Shown here: piece by piece, positions 1 through 5,969 of the stretch
How positions within the stretch are numbered: the first letter of the stretch is position 1
Layout: each line of letters begins with the position of its first letter
NCBI GenBank assembly: GCA_003135315.1
Contig: PLBD01000553.1
Coordinates: forward strand, 1 to 5,969
Length of the DNA stretch: 5,969 nt
Direction: 5' to 3'
From: Acidobacteriaceae bacterium
GTDB taxonomy: Bacteria > Acidobacteriota > Terriglobia > Terriglobales > Acidobacteriaceae
Position numbers and translations under genes: made by a program
The notes under the pieces: model-generated
Told to the model about the DNA's origin: nothing
Databases searched by the model: none
What the model saw: only the letters and a program-made list of their open reading frames with translations

Positions 1-3000
1 CCCGTCCTGAGAGCACCGGAGCGGACATGGTCCCGCCGACTTTGACATTGAGGTTGGCGGAGCCATAGGAGGTGAGATCGGGATTGACGGTTTCCGCCAG
101 TTTCAGGTTGAGGGAGCCATCGGCGCTCAAGTTCACCGGCCCATCGCCCTCGAGGCTCGCAGTACCGGTCAGGGTCATGCGATTTTCCTGGCTGGCCAGG
201 GTGCAACGCTGCACGGTGACGATTTCATTGGCCAGGCTCAGCTCGATGGGGCCCTCGCTCTTGATCGGAATGTGCTGGGCTTCCACGGAGAACTGCTGAA
301 TGCTGAGGTTGGCATGCAACAGACGCGGCTGCTTCAGCGGGCCGGTCAAGTGGCCCTCGCCGTCAAGCGAGGCCTGGCGCGTGACCTGGTTCCGCATTGC
401 CTCCGGCAGGAACGGATTGACATCCAGGTTGGCGAAGCGCAGGGTCGCGCTGGCCGGCATATCGCCCTGCAAATCGACATTGCCGTCGAGCGTGAGGCTG
501 GCCTTGGGGAAGTTGGAGCGCGCGGTCAACGTGAGCTGTCGTCCCCGGGTGACCGCGTCGGCGGTGATGTTGCCCACGATGTCGCCATTCAGCCTCAGAC
601 TGCCGATCTGGAAGTGCCCATTGATGACCGGCTGGTCCTGGGTGCCGGAACCCTTCACGGTGAAGTTGGTGACGCCCGCAATTTGCAGGTGCGGCCTTTG
701 AACTTCGGGAATGTCGGCCAGGTCGATGCTCTGCCCCGTGAGATCGAGTTTCACGTCCCGGCTGCGGAAGTTGTAGGCGGCCGAGCCGGACACGGTGCCG
801 TGCCCCGCCTGGAGGTGAATATCGTCAAGCTGCGCGGCGTGGCTGGCAAAAGCAACCTTGGCAGTGAGCGACAGGATGGGACGGCCGTGCGCCTGGCCGT
901 CCTTCATGGAAATCTGGCCCTGCCCGTGCGGATCGTCCGCGGTGCCGGCAGCGTGCAGGGTGAAATTCATTTTGCCGCTGACCGGATACTCCAGACCCAG
1001 GGCGCGCTGCAACTCGGCAATGTCGGCATCGTGCATGGCGGCCTGCACCTGGAACTGCGACGCCCTGGTGAAATCGCCGCGATCGAGAGCGGAAGAACCA
1101 TCGAGAGTGAGTTGCGCGCCGGCTTCCTGCACGACCGCGTGATGCAGCGCCACTTCCGATTGCGAGTACTGCACGTCGCCGGAAAACTGGTCGATGTGGA
1201 TTCGTCTTGGCCTGGCAACCGGCTGCGGCGGAGGCGCGGGATTGGAGGCGAGGTGAAGCCACGACTTGTGCTTCGCCGGTTCTGGCGGCGGGCGCAGCGC
1301 GGGAGTTTCCGGAGCCGGCGTGTGGATGTATACAAAGTTCGTGGCTTGCAGGTGACCCGCAATCTGCGGCGTCCGCAGCCTGCCGCTCAGAGTTCCGCTG
1401 AAGCTTGCAGCTCCGGCCAGTTCAATCGGCGGAGGCGTATTGCCCATCGCCGTCAGCATGGGCGCGAATTCCGTCAGGCTGGTGGTGTTGACGCTCAGCT
1501 TCAACGCGGCCGAGGTCGCTCCTAATGCGCCGGTCGCATCCAGATGCGTGTGCGGGGTGGTCAAATTCAGCGCCGATAGCTCCATGCTTCCCGAACGCGC
1601 GCCGTACCGGCCGCTAACGCGACCGTTGAGGGGAAGTTGGTTGTTCGCAGGCTGGGCCGGAGAAGCGATCTCCAGTGCGAGATCGGCGAAGGCGTTGGCC
1701 AGCGCCTGCTTCCATGCCAGGTTTACCGACCCGGTCACGCTGCCGGCTGCATTCAGCTTGTCCAGCGGCAACGACCGGCTGGCGAACATGCGAGCCAGGT
1801 CATTCAATGACAACCCGCCCTGGTGCAGCCGCGCCGATCCCTCTTCCGGCTGCGCACTGACGCTCTTCACGGCCGCCTGAGTGCCGTGTACCCTGCTGGA
1901 GTTCCGGGCCACCTTCTTGCCGTTGAGCCCGATTGGTTCGGCCGGAGTAGGCGCGATGGGGGTCAGTTGAGTGGGCCACAAGTTCTTCACTTCGGCATCG
2001 CCCGTCAGCATTCCTCCCAGCAAGCGGGCTGCGATACGCGTCAGCGACAGGTTGTTGTGGTCGAGCGCAAAATTCGAGTCCAGGTTGGCCTTGCGCACGG
2101 CAACCACATCGTTCAGGTAGTCAAGGTCGCGGATTGCGATCCGACCCGTCGCCGTGTAGCCGGCGGCTTCGGAGTAGGTACCCGACCCGTCGAGGACGAG
2201 AGATCCGCCGCGCAACTGATACGCGCGCGCAACCGCTCCCATCTGGGCGACATCAAGCGTGCTGCTGTAGGTGAGATGAACCTGCGGGCTTTCGAAGTCC
2301 GTGACCTTCCCCGATAGCTGGAGCGACGAGGTTTCCGATACCAGCTTCAGGGACTTGATCTCGGCCTGGTTGTGCCACAGGCTGAATTGCAGATCGGCCT
2401 GGGCGGCAACGTCGCGATAATCCTGATATTTCGCGTCCATCTTGCCCACCTGCACGCTGCTGTCATAGCGCTGGGCGAGGCGATCGTAGGCCATGGCCGC
2501 AACCAACTGGTTGACGCTGAAGTCCAGGGCCAGCTTGTGCTGGTTCAGCAACAACATGCCGTCGTGCACATCGACGCGTCCGATGGCGAGATCGAACAGC
2601 TGCTGCACCGGCGTCTTGGGATGGTCCGGCTTTACCTTTGGCTCCGGCGCGTTGGTGCTGCCGTCCGGATTGACGATGATGTGAATGACGGGAGCCCAAA
2701 GCTCTACCTGCTCCAGGCTGACTTGCCGCTCCAGGAAGGAGACGACGTGCAGGCGCACCAGAGCGCGATTGACGTGGGCATATGGCGATTCGCCGGCAGG
2801 CTCCAATCCGTGAATGGTCAGGCCGTCGGCTTCAAAAGCAAGATCCGACAGCTTCCAGTGGAAGGCAGCCATCTCCACGCGGCCGCCCGTGGCCTCTTCC
2901 AAAGTGGCGATCAGTTTCCTGCGAACGAAATTTTCGAAGCTGGGGCTGCGCAGGTACCAGATCAGCGACACCACCACCGCCAGCAACACTACGCCCGCAA

Positions 3001-3055
3001 CCGCGCCGATCCAGAGGCGCTTGTGCGGATGCCGTGTTTTGACTTCTTCCGTCAT
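1..3055 (-). CDS. tamB: TamB/AsmA-like inner-membrane-anchored envelope-bridging protein, 3' truncated
   Basis: An open frame of 1018 codons runs from ATG at 3055 off the left edge without a stop. The N-terminus is basic (KTRHPHKR) and is followed by one membrane helix at about residues 14-35, giving an inner-membrane anchor with a periplasmic body. Residues 36-130 form the AsmA-type N-terminal region (LRSPSFENFVRRKL, EEATGGRVE, IHGLEP, then VNPDGSTN). The rest is mostly amphipathic beta strand with recurring G-x(4-6)-P-x-[hydrophobic]-x-x units, as in the beta-taco groove of TamB, YhdP and AsmA proteins, which are implicated in carrying phospholipids between membranes. Two non-beta stretches interrupt it, at about 360-409 and 580-616. 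The diagnostic TamB C-terminal domain (DUF490) is outside the window; E. coli TamB is about 1259 residues, so several hundred residues are probably missing. The family rests on the N-terminus, the repeats and the Omp85 neighbour. Another AsmA-like class is possible. No strong ribosome-binding site precedes the ATG, so coupled translation is likely. Confidence 0.88.
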   Translation of the reverse strand, partial: MTEEVKTRHPHKRLWIGAVAGVVLLAVVVSLIWYLRSPSFENFVRRKLIATLEEATGGRVEMAAFHWKLSDLAFEADGLTIHGLEPAGESPYAHVNRALVRLHVVSFLERQVSLEQVELWAPVIHIIVNPDGSTNAPEPKVKPDHPKTPVQQLFDLAIGRVDVHDGMLLLNQHKLALDFSVNQLVAAMAYDRLAQRYDSSVQVGKMDAKYQDYRDVAAQADLQFSLWHNQAEIKSLKLVSETSSLQLSGKVTDFESPQVHLTYSSTLDVAQMGAVARAYQLRGGSLVLDGSGTYSEAAGYTATGRIAIRDLDYLNDVVAVRKANLDSNFALDHNNLSLTRIAARLLGGMLTGDAEVKNLWPTQLTPIAPTPAEPIGLNGKKVARNSSRVHGTQAAVKSVSAQPEEGSARLHQGGLSLNDLARMFASRSLPLDKLNAAGSVTGSVNLAWKQALANAFADLALEIASPAQPANNQLPLNGRVSGRYGARSGSMELSALNLTTPHTHLDATGALGATSAALKLSVNTTSLTEFAPMLTAMGNTPPPIELAGAASFSGTLSGRLRTPQIAGHLQATNFVYIHTPAPETPALRPPPEPAKHKSWLHLASNPAPPPQPVARPRRIHIDQFSGDVQYSQSEVALHHAVVQEAGAQLTLDGSSALDRGDFTRASQFQVQAAMHDADIAELQRALGLEYPVSGKMNFTLHAAGTADDPHGQGQISMKDGQAHGRPILSLTAKVAFASHAAQLDDIHLQAGHGTVSGSAAYNFRSRDVKLDLTGQSIDLADIPEVQRPHLQIAGVTNFTVKGSGTQDQPVINGHFQIGSLRLNGDIVGNITADAVTRGRQLTLTARSNFPKASLTLDGNVDLQGDMPASATLRFANLDVNPFLPEAMRNQVTRQASLDGEGHLTGPLKQPRLLHANLSIQQFSVEAQHIPIKSEGPIELSLANEIVTVQRCTLASQENRMTLTGTASLEGDGPVNLSADGSLNLKLAETVNPDLTSYGSANLNVKVGGTMSAPVLSGR

Positions 3056-3060
3056 TCTCA
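3053..3060 (-). promoter_or_regulatory. Two-base junction between SurA-like stop and TamB-like start
   Basis: On the minus strand the TGA stop (3060-3058) is followed by GA and then ATG (3055-3053). There is no room for a promoter, and no convincing Shine-Dalgarno sequence is visible in the end of the upstream gene. This supports a single transcript with coupled translation across all three genes. Confidence 0.65.
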
Positions 3061-3774
3061 GTTGCCGGCGGAACTCGCCGCCGCATCACCCGGCGCATTC
3101 ACTCCGGGAATCGGCACGCTGCTGTGAATGTCCGCCTGCTGCCGCAAGTTGTGCAGCCAGGCGTCGAGCATCTCGTCGATGCGCTGCTCGGTCAGAAGCT
3201 CGCGAATTCTCGGCCCCACTTCGTCCAGGGGAATCGGCTTGCCGCCGTTCTTTTGCAAATCCGGCAGCAACTGGTGCTGGTAGTACGATTCCACGTCGTC
3301 CTGCTGAATGTGCACATCGGGGCGCAGCCGGACTTCGACGAAGTTCATGACCTGAACTTCCGTGCGCAGGTGTTGTTTTACCGCTTCCTCGTTGAGCCCG
3401 TAATTGGCCAGCACGCGATGCCAGACGATATCGTCGGTGCCGTTGGGGACCTGCGCCCGCAGCTTGGCCAGGTCCTGCTGCAAGGTTTCCTCCGAGGGCT
3501 GCATGTAGTTGGCGTCGCCCATCTGCGCCTTCAGCAACTGCCGGTCGATGAGGTGCTGCAAGGCGAGCACGCGATCGGCTTCGGTCAGTTGGGCGATGGG
3601 CTTCTGCTGCATAAAGGCTTCGAAAGCGGCGGATTCTTCCCAATCGCTGCGCAGCACAGGCTGGCGATTCACGCTGGCCACCACGCCATCGATCACTTCA
3701 CCGGCAAACGCCGGCACTGCGGCTGTCAGGAACAGCAGCACGGAACAAATCGCGAAATGCAAAATGCGTCTCAT
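3058..3774 (-). CDS. SurA-like periplasmic chaperone lacking a PPIase domain
   Basis: This is a complete 238-residue exported protein. A Sec signal peptide is clear: MRR, a hydrophobic core at about residues 4-20, and cleavage after AFA (residue 24). Mature residues 26-150 resemble the SurA N-terminal chaperone domain: a V-x-D-x-V-V-A-x-V-N-x-x-P-V-L opening, a helical L-x-x-L-I-D-R-Q-L-L segment near 70-82, and a helix at 128-150. A helix at about 157-170 and a linker lead to PIPLDEVGPRIRELL and the helix ending DAWLHNLRQQ (180-213), which matches the C-terminal helix of SurA/PpiC proteins. No parvulin domain lies between them; E. coli SurA has two and is about 428 residues. In E. coli, SurA chaperone activity resides mainly in the N and C parts, so a chaperone role is a fair inference. 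The tail (217-238) is Pro/Ala/Ser-rich and probably disordered. The ATG at 3774 was chosen because it begins the signal peptide; the in-frame upstream extension overlaps the barrel end of the preceding gene. Confidence 0.85.
   Translation of the reverse strand: MRRILHFAICSVLLFLTAAVPAFAGEVIDGVVASVNRQPVLRSDWEESAAFEAFMQQKPIAQLTEADRVLALQHLIDRQLLKAQMGDANYMQPSEETLQQDLAKLRAQVPNGTDDIVWHRVLANYGLNEEAVKQHLRTEVQVMNFVEVRLRPDVHIQQDDVESYYQHQLLPDLQKNGGKPIPLDEVGPRIRELLTEQRIDEMLDAWLHNLRQQADIHSSVPIPGVNAPGDAAASSAGN
3703..3774 (-). other. Sec signal peptide of the SurA-like protein
   Basis: These 24 codons give a positively charged start (MRR), a hydrophobic core rich in Leu, Val, Phe and Ala, and a typical A-F-A signal peptidase I site before GEV. 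The Cys at residue 10 lies inside the hydrophobic core and is not in a lipobox, so a lipoprotein is unlikely. The expected location is soluble in the periplasm. Confidence 0.85.
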
Positions 3775-3776
3775 CA
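3772..3776 (-). promoter_or_regulatory. TGATG stop-start overlap (translational coupling)
   Basis: The TGA stop of the Omp85 gene (3776-3774) shares its last base with the ATG of the SurA-like gene (3774-3772). Only a weak GGA (3788-3786) lies about 11 bases upstream. The arrangement favours re-initiation by the same ribosome, so the two products are probably made in linked amounts. The overlap is seen directly; coupling is inferred. Confidence 0.7.
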
Positions 3777-5969
3777 GAAAGTCTGTCCAATACTGAAATA
3801 AACGTTGATCCGGCGCAGCGACTGGGTTTCGTTGTCCTCCTGGACGGGATAGCGCGTCGCGTTTACGGCGTAACCCAGGTCGAAGCGCACCGGGCCCACC
3901 GGTGTCTTGTAGCGAATACCCATGCCGATGGCCTGCGAGTCGTAGTTGAAGTTGCAAAGTGTCTTACTGTCGCGTGCCGAGCAGTCGGCAATGGACGGCT
4001 GGTTGAAGGTCAGCATCCCGCTGATGATGTGGCTGGCGGTGCTGAAGACGTTGCCCATGTCGTGGAAGAAGACGAATCCCAGATTGTTGCCCACGAAGGG
4101 CAGCAACACGGGAGGCGTGCGAAGCTCGATGTTATTGACGAACAACCCCTGACCGCCGATGGGGTAGCCGGTTTGCTCATCGCGCGGGCCGGCCTGATTG
4201 ATGGAAAAACTGCGCAACGAGTTACTGCCGCCGGCGAAGAACAATTCGGGCAGCGGAATCTGCGTGGCCTCTGCCGGGAGGGTGTTCGGCGGAAGCTTGC
4301 TGGTATCGATGAAGTCGTTCGTGCCATAGGGCTTCTCGATTCCGATCTGCGTCCTGCGGGCGATTACCCAGTTCTTCTTGAAGCTGTAATAGGTCGAGTT
4401 GTCCAGCAGCACCCGTCCAAAATTGGTTTGCGATCCCAGCGCGCTGGTCGCCAGGCCAAGGTTCACCGCATTGTAGGAGCCTTTCTTGGGATTGATAGGA
4501 TCGTCACGCCGGTCGCGTACACCGGTAAACGTCGGCATCGCGATGAAGACCGGCTTCGAGTACAACGCGATCAGCGTGGGGTCGATCACCAGGCTATTGG
4601 GGTCGATGGACACGCGCTGGAACGTCAGCCCGTAGATGAACGTGGTAAAGCGGTTGTAGCGCTGCTCAGCTTGCAGCGCGCCTTCCACCCGCTCCGAAGC
4701 GAAGGTGTTGACGTCGGCGGTGTTGTCGTACAACGCGCTGACGATGATTCGCCAGTTTTCGCGATGGAAGAGGTGCGGCGCTTCGTAGGTTGCCAGCCCG
4801 CGGCGGGTCAGCAGACCGTAGCGGCCGCGGATACTGAAGGTCTGATCGCGCCCAAAGAGGTTCAGCCGCGTGATCTCCAGCACGGCGTTGGGGCTGACTC
4901 CCGTGGCGCCCTGCGGATTGTTAGTAGTGGGAATGTTGCCGGTGGCAAACTCGATGCCGCCGCCGTAGCGGAAGGTCCAGCGCTTGGCTTCCTGCAGGTT
5001 GAAGAGCACATCCTTCGACGGCTCCAGCCCTTCCGGGTTCTGCACCGCCATGTTCACTTCGTTGAACAGGCCCAGCGAGTACAGCCGCCGCTGCGAATCG
5101 ACCATGCGGTTCTGGCTGAGGGCATCGCCGTTGCGAATACGCATCTGGCGGTTGACCACGTAGGGACGCGTATATTTCAGCCCGGTGACCAGGACGCGGT
5201 TCACAAAAAAGCGCTGGCCCTCAACCACTTTGTAAACCACGTTCATGCGCTGGGGTTCGCCGGCCACCGGCACAGCCGCGGATTCGAACTGCACATTGGG
5301 ATAGCCGCGGTCGTAGTAGTAGTAGGTGATGGCGTCGCGATCGCTGACCACATTGGCTTCGCTGAAGGGCTGTCCCTTGAGATTGGTCAGCCTGGGTTGT
5401 AGATCTTGCAGCGCCGCGCCGCTGGCGCCTTCCACCTTGAGATCGTTCACCAGGGTCTGCGGACCTTCCTCGATCCTGACCACGATCTGCATTTCGTTCT
5501 TCTTGTTCTCGTAATTGTCCTGCAGGTCGCCGCTGACCTTGATGTCCAGAAATCCGTTGGCCTGGTAGAGGTACTTGATGGCCAGCACATCGCCGGTGAG
5601 CAGGCGCTGGCTGAAGCGGCCGTTGGGTAGCATCAGGCTGGAGGGCTCGACCGCCAACCGCTCGCGAATGGTTTCGGTATTGAAGTACTTGTTGCCTTCC
5701 ACCTTGATCGACACCAGCTTGTGGCGAATGCCGGGATCGATCACGTAAACGATGTTGACGTGGTTCTCATCCGCCACGGGATGGCGTTCGACCTCAACCG
5801 TGGCGTCGAAGTAACCCTTGGTTTGCAGGTAGTCGCGGAGGTTGCGACGGCCCTCGTTCAGCAGGTCGTCGTCCACGGAATTTTCCTGGTACACCGGCAC
5901 CAGCTTCTTGAGCTGTCCTTTGCTGACGCCTTCGCCCTCGGTCGTTATGTTCACCGTGGGGCCCTGGTC
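3774..5969 (-). CDS. BamA/TamA-family (Omp85) outer-membrane assembly barrel, 5' truncated
   Basis: This is an Omp85-superfamily outer-membrane protein, a family that inserts or assembles beta-barrel proteins. The visible 731 residues, numbered from the codon at 5969, hold four POTRA domains at about 1-83, 84-169, 172-251 and 253-330. Each starts with a V-x-V-x-G type strand and ends in a G-Y/L-F-x-x-V helix-strand unit. The barrel follows at about 331-731. Barrel hallmarks are RDRRDDPINPKKG (485-497), the loop-6 motif GGSNSLRSF (580-588), FFHDMGNVF, RYKTPVGPVRFDLGY, and a C-terminal beta-signal VYFSIGQTF ending in Phe. The gene is open at the right edge. The first residues, DQGPTVNI, look like a POTRA-POTRA junction, so at least one more POTRA probably lies upstream and the GTG at 5954 is not the start. 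Four or more POTRAs exceed the three of E. coli TamA, but the TamB-like neighbour suggests a TamA-type role; BamA versus TamA is unresolved. The stop overlaps the next ATG. Confidence 0.96.
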   Translation of the reverse strand, partial: DQGPTVNITTEGEGVSKGQLKKLVPVYQENSVDDDLLNEGRRNLRDYLQTKGYFDATVEVERHPVADENHVNIVYVIDPGIRHKLVSIKVEGNKYFNTETIRERLAVEPSSLMLPNGRFSQRLLTGDVLAIKYLYQANGFLDIKVSGDLQDNYENKKNEMQIVVRIEEGPQTLVNDLKVEGASGAALQDLQPRLTNLKGQPFSEANVVSDRDAITYYYYDRGYPNVQFESAAVPVAGEPQRMNVVYKVVEGQRFFVNRVLVTGLKYTRPYVVNRQMRIRNGDALSQNRMVDSQRRLYSLGLFNEVNMAVQNPEGLEPSKDVLFNLQEAKRWTFRYGGGIEFATGNIPTTNNPQGATGVSPNAVLEITRLNLFGRDQTFSIRGRYGLLTRRGLATYEAPHLFHRENWRIIVSALYDNTADVNTFASERVEGALQAEQRYNRFTTFIYGLTFQRVSIDPNSLVIDPTLIALYSKPVFIAMPTFTGVRDRRDDPINPKKGSYNAVNLGLATSALGSQTNFGRVLLDNSTYYSFKKNWVIARRTQIGIEKPYGTNDFIDTSKLPPNTLPAEATQIPLPELFFAGGSNSLRSFSINQAGPRDEQTGYPIGGQGLFVNNIELRTPPVLLPFVGNNLGFVFFHDMGNVFSTASHIISGMLTFNQPSIADCSARDSKTLCNFNYDSQAIGMGIRYKTPVGPVRFDLGYAVNATRYPVQEDNETQSLRRINVYFSIGQTF

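Noticed and set aside
272..1525. A 417-codon open frame on the plus strand opposite the TamB-like gene
   Set aside because: It is also in mirror register with the sense codons. The translation is rich in Arg and Gly with no family resemblance, and the sense frame is continuous AsmA/TamB-like protein through the region.
2372..3127. Plus-strand open frame of 251 codons, and a similar 164-codon one at 1823-2317
   Set aside because: Both are mirror-register shadows of the TamB-like gene, and the first also runs past that gene's start into the end of the SurA-like gene. Neither shows a domain or a plausible ribosome-binding site.
3124..3801. Plus-strand open frame of 225 codons opposite the SurA-like gene
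   Set aside because: It is in mirror register with the SurA-like codons and crosses the junction with the Omp85 gene. The sense protein has a signal peptide and recognisable SurA-type segments.
3775..3957. A longer SurA-like protein starting 61 codons upstream at 3957
   Set aside because: The extension lies entirely within the last, strongly conserved barrel codons of the Omp85 gene, and it would bury the signal peptide inside the protein.
5313..5324. Four tandem GTA triplets that look like a microsatellite
   Set aside because: They encode four tyrosines in the helix before the D-R-G-Y-P turn of a POTRA domain, where aromatic residues are normal. Four copies are too few to suggest phase variation, and a triplet change would not shift the frame.
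4029..5402. A 457-codon open frame on the plus strand opposite the Omp85 gene
   Set aside because: Its codons are in exact register with the sense codons, so stops can arise only opposite TTA, CTA or TCA, which are rare in this GC-rich gene. The translation has no recognisable domain, and the sense strand encodes a clear protein family.
5952..5954. GTG at 5954 as the start of the Omp85 gene
   Set aside because: It lies in the first strand of a POTRA domain, there would be no signal peptide, and the frame stays open to the window edge. It is more likely an internal Val codon.

Overview
The window looks like a piece of a chromosome from an Acidobacteriota-type Gram-negative bacterium. It is GC-rich, it is gap-free coding sequence on the minus strand, and the wording of all three proteins matches acidobacterial homologues as I remember them. 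Examples are the GGSNSLRSF...NQAGPRD loop of the barrel protein and the EEATGGRVE...IHGLEP start of the TamB-like protein. The phylum is inferred from recall, not from a search.

Three genes are read leftward from the right edge with almost no space between them. (1) Positions 5969 to 3774 carry the C-terminal 731 residues of a BamA/TamA-family (Omp85) outer-membrane barrel. It has at least four POTRA domains followed by a complete barrel; its 5' end lies outside the window. (2) Positions 3774 to 3058 carry a complete 238-residue exported protein that resembles SurA without any parvulin (PPIase) domain. Its ATG overlaps the previous stop as TGATG. (3) Positions 3055 to 1 carry the first 1018 codons of a TamB/AsmA-like protein: an inner-membrane anchor, then a very long beta-repeat periplasmic region. 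It starts 2 bases after the previous stop and runs off the left edge, so its C-terminal TamB (DUF490) domain is not visible.

Together these look like one operon for an envelope-spanning machine: an Omp85 pore in the outer membrane, a periplasmic chaperone, and a bridge anchored in the inner membrane. By analogy with TamA-TamB, and TamL-TamB in Bacteroidota, the module would serve outer-membrane protein assembly and/or phospholipid delivery to the outer membrane. The unusual point is the small SurA-like protein between the two partners.

No RNA gene, mobile element, CRISPR array, promoter or terminator is visible; the operon begins and ends outside the window. There is no non-coding stretch longer than 2 bases. 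All long plus-strand open frames are antisense shadows of these three genes.
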